A DNA stretch of 64,000 bases from an uncultured Erysipelotrichaceae bacterium (GCA_945875435.1 CAMCKH010000003.1:1-64000); one strand, 5' to 3'; positions 11,608 to 21,011 are shown, numbered from the stretch's first letter. The notes: generated by a model not told the origin, from the letters alone. Program-made: numbers and translations.

Positions 11608-13098
11608 TTATTGCCAATAACCTTCAGGAACATAATGATCAAACCCTTTTACCCAAAAAGGTTTTTTAACTTCAAAATTTTTAATAACTTCCCATTTATA
11701 ATTTTTATCGTAAACTACAAGTGTTAGATTAGATGTATTCACAACATCACTACCATTAAAATGTGTTGTTGAATAATTCATATCTTTTCCATCTACCAAA
11801 ATACCATCTTTACTAATTTCTATTGTTTTTCCATCAAGTTCATATTTTATATATTCATCGCTTTCTATTAAAACTTTATTATCTTTAAGAATCGCAAAAT
11901 AGTCAGTGTGAGGATTTTTTACAAAATCGTTATTAAAACCTAAATCTTTAATTAATTGATTATCTTCTTCGCTAAGATTATTAGCTTCACCTACATATTT
12001 TAAAATCATTACATTTTCAAATTCTTTTAAGCGATTAAAAATTAATTTTGGATTTAATTCTAAAGATAGAATATAATTAAGCATTGTATTAGAATTGTTG
12101 AGATATATTTTTGATATTTCTTCATTATTGTAAGGTTCAAAATCATAATTATCTAAAATAAAGCTCGCAAGTTTTTGACTGACAATATTAGCACCTGTTA
12201 TAAAATTATGGTGAACATCTCCATGAACTTGAACAAAAAAATCATTACCATTTATATTATCCATAAAATCTAAATATTTTATGTTGTTTTCTCTTGCAAA
12301 TTCCCAAACTTTTTCTTTGATATATGCTTGCTCAGGAGAATATGATAAAGGTACAAAATAAAGCATTAATTCAATATCATTTTCTTTGCAAATATCATAA
12401 ATTTCCTTAATAGAATCAATTCTTTGCTGATCAACATAAGTTTCTACTGGTTCAATATCATCTTCAAGTGGCCAATAATTATCATATTCAATATATATAA
12501 GTTCTAAAAATCCAAAATTATAATCAATCACATCTTCTTCAATTTTGTTACCATTTCTAAATTTAAAAAATCTATTAAAATCTTGATAATCCTTCCAATT
12601 ATTATGATTATTTAAAAATTCTTGACGATATTCTAATGCTTTTTCTTCACTGAGCATATTCAAAACTCTTTGTTTTTCCTGTCCTGTTAATTTATATTGA
12701 CCTGTAACTATCGCATTATCACCTTCACAAACACTCTCAAAAACACGATAAATTTCTAAGGCAACTAATTTTGGTTTTTGTCTTTTTAAACTCTCTTTTA
12801 AAAATTCCACAGAAATTTCTAGTGGCTGACAAGAACTTCCTAGATTATAACTACTAAAACCACTACTACGATAAATCAATGATGGAATTGTGCTGTATTG
12901 TGTGTGGCTTGATCCTAAAAAAATGATATCTATACTTTTTTCAGGAATATTTCTGAAAGATTCACCTCTATCTACTCCTTCAGTATACATCTTATGATTT
13001 AAAAACTTAAATATGTTAATAAATATAAAAACTATCAAAAAACTTTTTAAAATAATCAATAAATAAAAAGCAATAAACTTAAATATTCTCTTCATCAT
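11608..13098 (-). CDS. Membrane-anchored SGNH-type acyltransferase partner (DltD/AlgX-like)
   Basis: This 496-residue protein has one N-terminal membrane helix (about 8-30) and an extracytoplasmic SGNH-hydrolase-like domain. IDIIFLGSSHTQYS (about 55-70) supplies the serine block, YNLGSSCQP a second block and DVHHNFITG (about 290) the aspartate/histidine block. A C-terminal region of about 150 beta-rich residues (about 340-496) is not recognised. Such proteins take an acyl group exported by an MBOAT partner and place it on a surface glycan. The start is the ATG at 13098, which shares a base with the MBOAT stop and has AGGTGG upstream; an upstream GTG is less likely. Confidence 0.75.
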   Translation of the reverse strand: MMKRIFKFIAFYLLIILKSFLIVFIFINIFKFLNHKMYTEGVDRGESFRNIPEKSIDIIFLGSSHTQYSTIPSLIYRSSGFSSYNLGSSCQPLEISVEFLKESLKRQKPKLVALEIYRVFESVCEGDNAIVTGQYKLTGQEKQRVLNMLSEEKALEYRQEFLNNHNNWKDYQDFNRFFKFRNGNKIEEDVIDYNFGFLELIYIEYDNYWPLEDDIEPVETYVDQQRIDSIKEIYDICKENDIELMLYFVPLSYSPEQAYIKEKVWEFARENNIKYLDFMDNINGNDFFVQVHGDVHHNFITGANIVSQKLASFILDNYDFEPYNNEEISKIYLNNSNTMLNYILSLELNPKLIFNRLKEFENVMILKYVGEANNLSEEDNQLIKDLGFNNDFVKNPHTDYFAILKDNKVLIESDEYIKYELDGKTIEISKDGILVDGKDMNYSTTHFNGSDVVNTSNLTLVVYDKNYKWEVIKNFEVKKPFWVKGFDHYVPEGYWQ

Positions 13099-14513
13099 TA
13101 AAACCACCTGTAAATAAAGTCAGCAGCATCAAACGAACCGCCATAAACACCAAAAATTAAAAATATAATAATTAAAATTACATAAAAAGACCATCTAAAT
13201 AAAATGAAACTATTTCCAATAAATTTAATCATATCAAAGTGATATCTTAATATTTCTAAAATTATGACCGTTAAAACTAAAAATATAAGCCACCAATATT
13301 CATTTCTAGTTACATTAATAAGTTCGTAGTTAAAATCTTGTTTAATAATAACTCTTTCAAACAAAGCGATAATATCAACGAATTTTTCAAACTTAAATGT
13401 CAACCACAAAATTGAAACCATTATAAAATTAAATATAATCAAAATAAAATTTAAAATAGATTTTAAAAATTTATTAAATTTAATATTCTTGAAAATATTT
13501 ATTATAATATCTTCTAAAATCATTAAAACTCCATTTAAAAGACCCCAAATAAAGAAATTAAATGTGTTACCGTGCCATAAACCACTCAAAATAAACACTA
13601 ATAAAATATTGAAATATTTTATAAATATATTTATTTTATTACCACCTAACTCAATATAAATATAATCTCTAAACCAGCTACTTAAAGATATATGCCATCT
13701 TCTCCAGAATTCCTTAATCCCTTTTGAAAGGTAGGGATTGTTGAAATTTTTCTCAAATTCAAACCCTAATAGCTTAGAACTTCCTATCGCAATATTAGAA
13801 AGGGCATCGAAATCTAAATATATCTGGAGCGAATATAAAAATATTCCCAAAACAACATTGATACCAAATAATTCATTATTATTAAAAATAAGATTGACGA
13901 TTTTACCAATATAATCACTGATTACTATTTTTTCAAAGATCCCCAACATCAATAAAATGCCGCTATTTCTAGCTTCTTTATACGAAAAACTTCTTTTATT
14001 TCTAAGTTCAATAAAAAATTCATTACTTCTATTAATAGGACCTGCAATCATTGTGGTAAAGAAACTAAGATACAAAAATACATACAATGGATTTTTTTCT
14101 ATCTTAACTTTATCATTAACTATATCAACCAAATAACTAATAGCTTTAAAAGTATAAAAAGACAAACCTAAAGGAACTATATAATTATTAATATTAAAAT
14201 ATTTAAAATAAACTAACAATAAAACCAAAGGAAGATATGATAATATTTTAGTTATTTTGTTTTTCTTGATATTAGCTATTAAAGAATATAAATAAGTAAA
14301 TATACTGATAACAGCTACAAAATATAGATTGTAGATCCCATAACTATAAATAAAAATAATATTCGCAAACATCATTACAAAAGGTCTTAATCTATAATTA
14401 AATAGCACAGATAACATGAATGCTATAAACAAAAAAATTATATAATAAAAAGATGTGAAATCTAAAGCGAAGATTTCACTAGGAAATTTCCAATAAAAAG
14501 TATCTATCCACAT
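13098..14513 (-). CDS. MBOAT O-acyltransferase (DltB/AlgI/PatA-like)
   Basis: This 471-residue polytopic membrane protein has the MBOAT signatures LSFYTFKAISYLVD, NNPYLSKGIKEFWRRWHISLSSWF and RDYIYIELGG, and the invariant histidine in LSGLWHGNTFNFFIWG. It is predicted to pass an acyl group, often acetyl, across the membrane to the SGNH protein encoded next. The context (SGNH protein, flippase, epimerase) favours acylation of an exported polysaccharide over D-alanylation of teichoic acid, since no dltA or dltC is present. It heads the operon. Its ATG lies six bases after TATAAT, so the operon mRNA is predicted to be leaderless. Confidence 0.88.
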   Translation of the reverse strand: MWIDTFYWKFPSEIFALDFTSFYYIIFLFIAFMLSVLFNYRLRPFVMMFANIIFIYSYGIYNLYFVAVISIFTYLYSLIANIKKNKITKILSYLPLVLLLVYFKYFNINNYIVPLGLSFYTFKAISYLVDIVNDKVKIEKNPLYVFLYLSFFTTMIAGPINRSNEFFIELRNKRSFSYKEARNSGILLMLGIFEKIVISDYIGKIVNLIFNNNELFGINVVLGIFLYSLQIYLDFDALSNIAIGSSKLLGFEFEKNFNNPYLSKGIKEFWRRWHISLSSWFRDYIYIELGGNKINIFIKYFNILLVFILSGLWHGNTFNFFIWGLLNGVLMILEDIIINIFKNIKFNKFLKSILNFILIIFNFIMVSILWLTFKFEKFVDIIALFERVIIKQDFNYELINVTRNEYWWLIFLVLTVIILEILRYHFDMIKFIGNSFILFRWSFYVILIIIFLIFGVYGGSFDAADFIYRWF

Positions 14514-14519
14514 AAATTA

Positions 14520-14525
14520 ATTATA
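14520..14525 (-). promoter_or_regulatory. -10 box of the MBOAT operon, six bases from the ATG
   Basis: TATAAT preceded by TGT (extended -10) lies six bases before the start codon at 14513. Its upstream half overlaps the tyrS terminator hairpin, so the operon promoter is nested in the end of the preceding gene. Confidence 0.6.
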
Positions 14526-14532
14526 ACAAAAA

Positions 14533-14556
14533 AATAATCTATCAAGATAGATTATT
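14533..14556 (-). terminator. tyrS terminator overlapping the stop codon
   Basis: On the minus strand AATAATCTATC / GATAGATTATT form a stem with a two-base spacer, followed by a T-run. The 5' arm includes the tyrS stop codon. Confidence 0.75.
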
Positions 14557-15778
14557 TAAAATAAACTGCGTAATAATGTTTTTTTCCTTTTTTAATAATT
14601 GTAATTTCATTATTTTTAGCATCTTTTTTAGTTAAAGTAAAATTAAAATCATTAATTTTATTCGAATTTACAGCAATAGAATTAGATTCTATTAATTTTC
14701 TAGCATCTGATTTAGATTTTGAAATACCTAAAGAAATCATTGAATCTATAATATTAATATCTTCACTAACCTCTATACTATTAACTCCTTCTAAAGCAAT
14801 TTTAAGTTCTGAAATTGATAAACTATCTAAATTTCCACTAAATAATGTTTCAGAAATTTTAACCGCCTTTTCATACTCTAAACTTCCGTGAATATCACAG
14901 ATAACTTCTTTTGCTAAAATATGGTGAGCAAGTCTTTTTTCAGGGCTAATTAAATGTTCTTTTTCTATGTTTTCAATTTCTTCTTTTGATAAGAAAGTTA
15001 ATTTTTTAAGATATTCAATAATCATTGAATCTTCTAAATTAACTAGGTATTGGTACATTTTATAACCAGATGTTTTATTTATATCCAACCATACAGCATT
15101 TCCTTCGCTTTTACCAAACTTAACACCGTTTGAATCAGTTATAAGCGGAGATACCATACCATAAGCAGTTTTATTTATTTTCTTCTTAATCAATTCAACG
15201 CCGCTGGTTATATTTCCCCATTGATCACTTCCAGCAACTTGTAAAATACAGTTTTCCTTTTCATAAAGATACAAAAAATCAAGTGCTTGAATAATCATAT
15301 AAGAAAATTCTGCATAAGTTATTCCACTTTCCAAACGAGATTTAACCTTATCTTTCGCAAGCATATAACTTACATTAAAATATTTTCCATAATCTCTTAA
15401 AAAATCTAACACATTAATTTTAACTAACCAATCGTAGTTATTCACAACTTCAAATCCAAAAATCTTTTTAGCTTGGGCAGTTAAGGCTTTAATATTCTTG
15501 TCTATTTCTTCTCTTGAAATTATTTCTCTTTCAGCATTTGGCTTAGGATCACCTATCATTCCTGTTCCGCCACCAACTAAAAGAATTGGTCTATGACCGT
15601 GTTTAAAAAGTCTTTTAGATATTAAAAACGATGAATAATGACCTATGTGTAAAGAGTCGGCTGTCGGATCAGTTCCGATGTAAAAAGTAACCTTCCCATT
15701 GTTTAATTTATCTATTAAACTTTCATCAGTTATATCTTTAACTAAACCTCTCCATTTTAAATCTTCAAATAAATTCAT
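14552..15778 (-). CDS. tyrS: Tyrosyl-tRNA synthetase
   Basis: This 408-residue class I synthetase charges tRNA-Tyr. It has the HIGH-type motif in PTADSLHIGHYS (about residue 35), GGGTGMIGDP, the tyrosine-binding Y.F.YMIIQALDF and GSDQWGNI motifs, and the KMSKS-equivalent KFGKSEGNAVWLD (about 230). A C-terminal S4-like RNA-binding domain (about 340-408) is present. It follows ccpA after eight bases with an AGGAG-like site and has no room for its own T-box, unlike many Bacillota tyrS genes. It therefore appears to be read from the ytxG-ytxH-ccpA promoter. Confidence 0.95.
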   Translation of the reverse strand: MNLFEDLKWRGLVKDITDESLIDKLNNGKVTFYIGTDPTADSLHIGHYSSFLISKRLFKHGHRPILLVGGGTGMIGDPKPNAEREIISREEIDKNIKALTAQAKKIFGFEVVNNYDWLVKINVLDFLRDYGKYFNVSYMLAKDKVKSRLESGITYAEFSYMIIQALDFLYLYEKENCILQVAGSDQWGNITSGVELIKKKINKTAYGMVSPLITDSNGVKFGKSEGNAVWLDINKTSGYKMYQYLVNLEDSMIIEYLKKLTFLSKEEIENIEKEHLISPEKRLAHHILAKEVICDIHGSLEYEKAVKISETLFSGNLDSLSISELKIALEGVNSIEVSEDINIIDSMISLGISKSKSDARKLIESNSIAVNSNKINDFNFTLTKKDAKNNEITIIKKGKKHYYAVYFK

Positions 15779-15786
15779 AATATCTC

Positions 15787-16788
15787 CTAATAATTATTTT
15801 TAGTAGTTTGTCTAGGGTTATACAAATAACTTAAACATTTTTCTTTTTCTTCTAATTCTTCGTTTTGAAGCATTTTAGTCAATATTCTCATACTTACAGC
15901 ACCTAAATCATAAGAAGGTATTGAGAATGATGAAATGTTAGGTCTGACAATAGTGTTGTATTTAGTATCCATTACACAAACAATTTCCATATCATTTGGA
16001 ACATCAATAGCGTTTTCTCTAGCACTATTTAAAATAGCCATGGCTTGAGAATCTCTATTTGCGATTACCATTTGGTGTTTATTTTCTGCAAAATAATTCA
16101 CTAAAAACTTATAACTACTGCGATAAGCACTAGGTATTTCAATAAAATTCTTAAACTCTAAATTATGATTTTTAAAAGCTTTCTTCGCTCCTTCAACCAT
16201 TTGTTTAGATATATACTCATTTCTACGATCTTCAATGATCGCAATATCTTCCTTGCCTTCTGATAAATATTTTGATACAAGCTCATATACAGCTTTTTCA
16301 ATATCAACATAAACCGAACAAAGACTATCCCCGCTTATCTTATTGCCGATAACCACAATCGGAACTTGGTATTTTCTTAGAATATCCATATCAGCTTCTA
16401 AAATTTTATCGCTATAAATAACAGCACCATCAACCCCTGACTTAATAATAGCGTCAATAATTTCTGAAACATCCACAATTCCGTCAGTTACAGAATGGAG
16501 CATTATATTATAATTGTAAATTTTTGAAACATCTAAAATACCGTTAATAATTTGTCCTGTATGAGAAAAACTAGCTTCTGAAACCACAAGTCCAATTGTA
16601 GTAGTTTTTCTAAGAGCTAATCCTTGAGCAATCGCATTAGGTCTATATCCCAATCTAGCAATAACTTCTTCAACTTTTTTTCTAGTGGGGTTTTTAACTA
16701 CTCCAGAGCCATTTATAACCCTACTAACTGTTGCTAAACTAACATCAGCCTCTCTTGCAACATCATAAATAGTTACTCTCTTAATCAT
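15787..16788 (-). CDS. ccpA: Catabolite control protein A
   Basis: A 333-residue LacI-family regulator. The helix-turn-helix VTIYDVAREADVSLATVSRVINGSG and the hinge GYRPNAIAQGLALRKTTTIGLV closely fit CcpA, which binds cre sites together with HPr-Ser46-P to control carbon metabolism. A periplasmic-binding-like effector domain follows. Gene order ytxG-ytxH-ccpA-tyrS matches other Bacilli and supports the CcpA call over a local sugar repressor. It overlaps the end of the ytxH-like gene by eight bases. Candidate cre sites for it lie before pulA, the glg operon, the scr operon and its own operon. Confidence 0.9.
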   Translation of the reverse strand: MIKRVTIYDVAREADVSLATVSRVINGSGVVKNPTRKKVEEVIARLGYRPNAIAQGLALRKTTTIGLVVSEASFSHTGQIINGILDVSKIYNYNIMLHSVTDGIVDVSEIIDAIIKSGVDGAVIYSDKILEADMDILRKYQVPIVVIGNKISGDSLCSVYVDIEKAVYELVSKYLSEGKEDIAIIEDRRNEYISKQMVEGAKKAFKNHNLEFKNFIEIPSAYRSSYKFLVNYFAENKHQMVIANRDSQAMAILNSARENAIDVPNDMEIVCVMDTKYNTIVRPNISSFSIPSYDLGAVSMRILTKMLQNEELEEKEKCLSYLYNPRQTTKNNY

Positions 16789-17185
16789 TTTCTTTATTCT
16801 CTCTATCTAATAATTTTTTTAATTTATTTAGAGCTTTTTCTGCAACATCTACCGTAACATCTTTAGCTTTTTCAATCTTTTCATTAACATCTTCTCTGGC
16901 TAAGAAATCATTAACTGCCTTTGCTCCTTTATGAACTTCTTCTTGAGCAACATTTTTAATTTTTTGAAATTGTTCAGAATCTTTAATTTCTTTTGCTTTT
17001 TCTATCGCTACTTCAGTAACTTCTTTAGCTTTATCTTTAAAATTTTTAAAATCTTCAGATTCAATAAATTTATCGACACCTTCTTTAAGTTTATTAAAGA
17101 AATCTGTTTTTACTTCTTCACTTTCTTCTTTTAACTCTTCTTCGACTTTAGTAACTACTTCTTCAATTATTTTATTTTCTTGCAT
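16781..17185 (-). CDS. YtxH-like, lysine/glutamate-rich helical protein
   Basis: The 134-residue acidic/basic protein is made almost entirely of amphipathic helix with repeated 'EKAK' and 'FKNFKDKAKEV' type segments, without a membrane helix or signal peptide. It resembles the general-stress YtxH/YtxJ neighbourhood proteins found between YtxG (DUF948) and CcpA in Bacilli. Function is unknown; an envelope or stress role is inferred only from synteny. AAGGAGG precedes the ATG, and the 3' end overlaps ccpA. Lack of the usual N-terminal hydrophobic segment of YtxH makes the family label tentative. Confidence 0.65.
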   Translation of the reverse strand: MQENKIIEEVVTKVEEELKEESEEVKTDFFNKLKEGVDKFIESEDFKNFKDKAKEVTEVAIEKAKEIKDSEQFQKIKNVAQEEVHKGAKAVNDFLAREDVNEKIEKAKDVTVDVAEKALNKLKKLLDRENKEND

Positions 17186-17195
17186 AAATCCTCCT

Positions 17196-17513
17196 TTATA
17201 AATTGAATGCCTTCATAATTTTTTTGAATATACTGATTAAAAATTCCTTCATAATTCTTAATTGTTCACTTGTTTTATCGTGAATATTTGAAATTGAAAT
17301 GGAAATTTTAGAAACTGTTTTTAAAGGATATTGAATCTCCTCTAAACTCTTATTAACTAAAGTAACAGTTTGAACTCCTTCTTCCGCAACTTTAACTAAT
17401 CTATTGAAAATGATGATTAATTTATAAAGTACCACTATTAAGAATATTAATGAAATTATCTTTAATAATGGTATTAAAAAATTGTTGGATAATTCATAAA
17501 AATCATAAAACAT
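17196..17513 (-). CDS. DUF948 (YtxG-like) membrane protein
   Basis: This 105-residue protein has one membrane helix (about residues 10-33, IPLLKIISLIFLIVVLYKLII) and a cytoplasmic or surface helix with the DUF948 pattern of alternating hydrophobic and polar residues (VQTVTLVNKSLEEIQYPLKTVSKIS). It is first of the ytxG-ytxH-ccpA-tyrS unit. Its biochemical role is unknown in Bacilli; the conserved neighbourhood is the main support. Only a weak AGGT-type ribosome binding site is visible. Confidence 0.75.
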   Translation of the reverse strand: MFYDFYELSNNFLIPLLKIISLIFLIVVLYKLIIIFNRLVKVAEEGVQTVTLVNKSLEEIQYPLKTVSKISISISNIHDKTSEQLRIMKEFLISIFKKIMKAFNL

Positions 17514-17547
17514 TTCTCTTACCTCACTTAATATATAATACTAAAAA

Positions 17548-17562
17548 TGAAAGCGATTTTCA
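17548..17562. promoter_or_regulatory. cre-like palindrome between ytxG-ccpA operon and rnhC
   Basis: TGAAAGCGATTTTCA is a near-perfect palindrome with the TGAAAGCG half of a cre but one base longer than the 14-bp consensus. Its position upstream of the ccpA-containing operon would allow autoregulation, as described for CcpA elsewhere. The extra base makes this tentative. Confidence 0.35.
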
Positions 17563-17608
17563 ATATTTTCTGTAAATTTTTCTAATTCATTTTCTATTTT
17601 TTTAAATG

Positions 17609-17617
17609 TGGTATCAT
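17609..17617 (+). promoter_or_regulatory. Extended -10 for rnhC, six bases from the ATG
   Basis: TGGTATCAT is an extended -10; six bases separate it from the ATG at 17624. No ribosome binding site fits between them. Confidence 0.5.
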
Positions 17618-17623
17618 TGTATT

Positions 17624-18472
17624 ATGGAAGTTATAAGCACTGTTTTAACAAACGAAGAAATTGAAAAATTTAAAAATACATTCTATGAATCTTTGACACA
17701 TAATAATAACCCTTATATAAAATATTTTTTCAACTTAGAAAATTGTACTGTAAGTATTTATACTACAAATAAAGCTGTTTTTCAGGGTAAGGATGCTAAA
17801 ATTTATGCTGCAACCTTTTTAAACCAAAAAGAAGTTATCAGTCAGGTTGGAAGTGATGAGGTTGGTACTGGCGATTTTTTTGGACCTGTTGTGGTTGTCG
17901 CAGCTATTGTTGATGAAAAAATATACCAAAAAATTAAAGATTTTAAAATTGAAGATTCTAAGAATATAAATGATGAAAAAATATTATATATTGCTGAAAA
18001 TCTAATTAAAACGGTACCATACACCTTACTTATTTTAAAAAACAATCAATACAATGAAGTGATTAAAACCAATAATATGAACAAAATAAAAGCTAGGATG
18101 CACAACCAAGCATATCTTAATTTAATCAAAAAATTCAAAAATATTCCTAAATTAAAAATAATTGATCAATTCGCGAATAAAGAACTTTATTTTAATTATT
18201 TAAAGGAAGATAAAGAAGTTGTTAAAGATGTTTTGTTAGAAACAAAGGCTGAATCAAAGTATATTTCTGTTGCGATTTCAAGCATTATTGCTAGATACTA
18301 TTTTATAAAAGAAATTGAAAATATGAATCAAAAATATAATTTTATTTTTAAAAAAGGTGCAGGAAGCAATGTAGATGATAATATTTCAGAATTTATTGAA
18401 AAATTTGGTTTTGATGAACTGAAAAATGTTGGAAAAATGAATTTTAAAAACTTAAATAAAATAATTAAATAA
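17624..18472 (+). CDS. rnhC: Ribonuclease HIII
   Basis: RNase HIII cuts the RNA strand of RNA-DNA hybrids. The 282-residue protein has an N-terminal TBP-like substrate-binding region (about 1-75) and the catalytic core starting SQVGSDEVGTGDFFGPVVVVAA (about 80-102), with DSKNINDEKI and a late ISSIIARYYF motif. The GSDEVGTGD motif separates HIII from HII (GIDEVGRG), which is encoded separately at 56248-56847. The start at 17624 agrees with rnhC N-termini and leaves the mRNA leaderless. Confidence 0.92.
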   Translation: MEVISTVLTNEEIEKFKNTFYESLTHNNNPYIKYFFNLENCTVSIYTTNKAVFQGKDAKIYAATFLNQKEVISQVGSDEVGTGDFFGPVVVVAAIVDEKIYQKIKDFKIEDSKNINDEKILYIAENLIKTVPYTLLILKNNQYNEVIKTNNMNKIKARMHNQAYLNLIKKFKNIPKLKIIDQFANKELYFNYLKEDKEVVKDVLLETKAESKYISVAISSIIARYYFIKEIENMNQKYNFIFKKGAGSNVDDNISEFIEKFGFDELKNVGKMNFKNLNKIIK

Positions 18473-18606
18473 ATTTGATTTTTTTACCCTATCTAATTAA
18501 AATATTTATTAGAATAATTATCTTGATTATATACAAAACTAATTACTAAATTTTTTGATTTTAATTTAACTTTTATATATATTCATATATGTGATTTGGA
18601 GGAAAA

Positions 18607-19803
18607 ATGACAAAATTATTTACATCAGAATCAGTAACAGAAGGACATCCAGATAAAATATGCGATCAAATTTCTGACGCTGTTTTAGATGAAGTTCTTA
18701 AACAAGATCCTTACGCAAGAGTAGCATGCGAAACCTCAATAACCACTGGTTTAGTTTTAGTTATGGGCGAAATTAGCACCAATGCAAATATAGATGTTCA
18801 AAAAATAGTTAGAAAAACAATTAATGATATTGGTTATAATCGTGGTAAATTCGGTTTTGACGCAGAAAACTGTGGAATTTTAAACACCATTCATAAACAA
18901 AGCCAAGATATAGCTTTAGGTGTTGATAATTCCTTAGAATACAAATCTGGTCAAATAAAAGAAGAAATTGAAAAAATAGGTGCTGGAGATCAAGGGATAA
19001 TGTTTGGTTATGCTTGCGATGAAACTCCTGAACTTATGCCGCTTCCAATATCTTTAGCTCATAAACTAGCACAAAAATTATCAGAAGTTAGAAAAACTAA
19101 AAAAATCCCTTATCTAAGACCTGATGGAAAAACCCAAGTTACTGTTGAATATGATGAAAATGGTCCAAAAAGAATCCATACAGTCTTAATATCTACACAA
19201 CACTCTGAAAATGTTGATAATGATACAATCAAAAAAGATTTATTAGAAAATGTTGTGAAAGCAGTGATACCAAACCATATGATTGATAGTGATACTTGTT
19301 ATTTAATAAACCCGACCGGAAGATTTGTGATTGGAGGTCCTTCAGGAGATTCTGGGCTTACCGGTAGAAAAATAATCGTAGATACTTACGGTGGCTATTC
19401 AAGACACGGTGGCGGTGCTTTTTCAGGAAAAGATCCAACTAAAGTTGATAGATCCGCAAGTTATGCAGCCAGATGGGTTGCCAAAAACATTGTAGCAGCT
19501 AAAATTGCTAAAAAATGTGAAATTCAATTGTCTTATGCGATTGGAATCGCAAGTCCTATTTCTATTTTTGTAGATACATTTAATACTGGTGTAATTGCTG
19601 ATGAAAAAATTGTTGAAATCATTAAAGAAAATTTTGATTTAAGACCAGGAGCTATTATTAAAGAACTAGATTTAAGAAAGCCAATCTATAAAAAAACTGC
19701 TGCCTATGGTCATTTTGGGAAAGAAGATATAGAATTTAGTTGGGAAAAACTAAATAAAGTTGAAGATTTAAAAAAATCACTTAAAAATAAAATGTCTATT
19801 TAA
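18607..19803 (+). CDS. metK: S-adenosylmethionine synthetase
   Basis: MetK makes SAM from methionine and ATP. The 398-residue protein shows [21 protein letters not shown] at the N-terminus, [16 protein letters not shown] (ATP-binding, about 117) and the P-loop-like [21 protein letters not shown] with [19 protein letters not shown] (about 255-290). Length is standard. TTTGGAGGAAAA precedes the ATG. The 134-base upstream gap carries no recognisable SAM riboswitch, and no clear terminator follows the gene. Confidence 0.96.
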   Translation: MTKLFTSESVTEGHPDKICDQISDAVLDEVLKQDPYARVACETSITTGLVLVMGEISTNANIDVQKIVRKTINDIGYNRGKFGFDAENCGILNTIHKQSQDIALGVDNSLEYKSGQIKEEIEKIGAGDQGIMFGYACDETPELMPLPISLAHKLAQKLSEVRKTKKIPYLRPDGKTQVTVEYDENGPKRIHTVLISTQHSENVDNDTIKKDLLENVVKAVIPNHMIDSDTCYLINPTGRFVIGGPSGDSGLTGRKIIVDTYGGYSRHGGGAFSGKDPTKVDRSASYAARWVAKNIVAAKIAKKCEIQLSYAIGIASPISIFVDTFNTGVIADEKIVEIIKENFDLRPGAIIKELDLRKPIYKKTAAYGHFGKEDIEFSWEKLNKVEDLKKSLKNKMSI

Positions 19804-20231
19804 TACCATATGAGAATTTTAATTGTTAAGGATTAATGATAATCTAATTATCAGATAGATGGTTGTTTTAATGGAACAGTAGCGGTATAAAACATTAAAC
19901 AATTTAAGTATAATTTGATAATATTTGATATTATGATAACTATTTTGAATTGTTTGAAACTATTAGATTGGGTTAAGAAAAATAAAATAATTTACCATTT
20001 TTACTTTTAACAGCTAAAGACAGTGTTGAAGATAAAGTTAATAGATGAATGTTCCATTTAATAAAAAAAGCTACACACTATCAAAAGTGCTGATTGAGTG
20101 ATTAAAAATAAATAGATTATTTATCAAAATTAAAATACTATTTTTTCTAATTGATTTAATCTCTATTTAGTGATATACCTAGTATTTTTATGAATTTAAG
20201 TTATAATTATAATGTATATTAGGAGAAATTT
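19804..20231. other. 428-bp gap without a recognisable gene
   Basis: Every frame is broken by stops. It contains two nested short inverted repeats: AATGGAACA (19870-19878) with TGTTCCATT (20050-20058), and AAACAATT (19897-19904) with AATTGTTT (19948-19955). This could be a decayed small transposable element or a structured RNA, but neither is shown. The right end holds two overlapping TATAAT boxes (20202-20213) that could drive the lipoprotein gene. Confidence 0.4.
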
Positions 20232-20957
20232 ATGAAAAAAATATTAATATTATTATTGCTGTTATCAGGGTGTGGTTTAAAAGATAAAGTTAGCCTTATA
20301 AAACAGGAAAAGGCACAATCTATTGCTTTAAAAGATGTTGGTGTTAATGAAAGTGATGTTTCAATTGCAAATGTTGAATTAAAAAACGATAACGAAGTTG
20401 CGTATTATGAAATAAGTTTCCATGATTATAAAAATGTTCATATATACAATATTGATGCTTATACTGGTAAAATTATTAAAACAAAAAAACAGAAACTTAA
20501 TTCAAGCTATATTGGAAATTATATCATAAGTGAAGATGAAGCAAAAGAAATTGCTTTAAAACATGCAAAAGTAAACGATGTTACATACACTAAAGTTGAA
20601 TTATCTTATGATAACGGAATGTACCAATATGAAATTGAGTTTTATACAAAAGATTTTAAAGAATTTGATTATGATATCCTTGCAGATTTTGGAGGAGATG
20701 TAATTGCCTACGATTATGATGCAGAAAGTTATTCTAATCAAGTCGGGAATGAAATAGACATTGAAAAAGCAAAAGAAATTGCTTTAAGTCAAATTCCTGG
20801 TGCAACTTTAAAAGATGTATATCACATAGAAATAGATAACGATGAAGGTAAAATTGAATATAATGGTAAAATTATTTTCAATAATTTAGAATATGAATTT
20901 AGTATTGATGGATATACAGGTGTTATTAGAAGTTGGGAAGTTGAAAGTATTGATTAA
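20232..20957 (+). CDS. PepSY-domain lipoprotein
   Basis: This 241-residue protein starts MKKILILLLLLSGCG, a signal peptide with the lipobox LSGC, so it should be lipid-anchored on the outer face of the membrane. Three PepSY-like units follow, each with an 'AKEIALKHA..' helix and a strand pattern ending in YTGKI or YTGVI (about 28-85, 95-155 and 175-240). PepSY domains occur in propeptides and in lipoproteins thought to restrain proteases; the function here is unknown. The ribosome binding site is TAGGAG. It stands alone, with a hairpin terminator after it. Confidence 0.85.
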   Translation: MKKILILLLLLSGCGLKDKVSLIKQEKAQSIALKDVGVNESDVSIANVELKNDNEVAYYEISFHDYKNVHIYNIDAYTGKIIKTKKQKLNSSYIGNYIISEDEAKEIALKHAKVNDVTYTKVELSYDNGMYQYEIEFYTKDFKEFDYDILADFGGDVIAYDYDAESYSNQVGNEIDIEKAKEIALSQIPGATLKDVYHIEIDNDEGKIEYNGKIIFNNLEYEFSIDGYTGVIRSWEVESID

Positions 20958-20960
20958 TAA

Positions 20961-20987
20961 AAAAAGGTTCGTTTGAACCTTTTATTT
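20961..20987 (+). terminator. Terminator of the PepSY lipoprotein gene
   Basis: AAAGGTTC / GAACCTTT with the loop GTTT is followed by TATTTT, just after the stop codon. Confidence 0.8.
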
Positions 20988-21011
20988 TAAATTTAAGATA
21001 AATATATAACT

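Noticed and set aside
11608-14513. dlt operon for teichoic acid D-alanylation
   Set aside because: MBOAT and SGNH proteins resemble DltB and DltD, but dltA and dltC are absent and a flippase is adjacent.
15779-15786. T-box leader for tyrS
   Set aside because: Only eight bases separate ccpA and tyrS, so no leader RNA can be there.
16931-17134. Phenylalanine-rich frame opposite the ytxH-like gene
   Set aside because: It is the antisense shadow of lysine/glutamate-rich codons, without a ribosome binding site or known family.
18473-18606. SAM riboswitch before metK
   Set aside because: The gap is only 134 bases, very AT-rich, and none of the conserved SAM-I or SMK core motifs or a terminator pair is visible.
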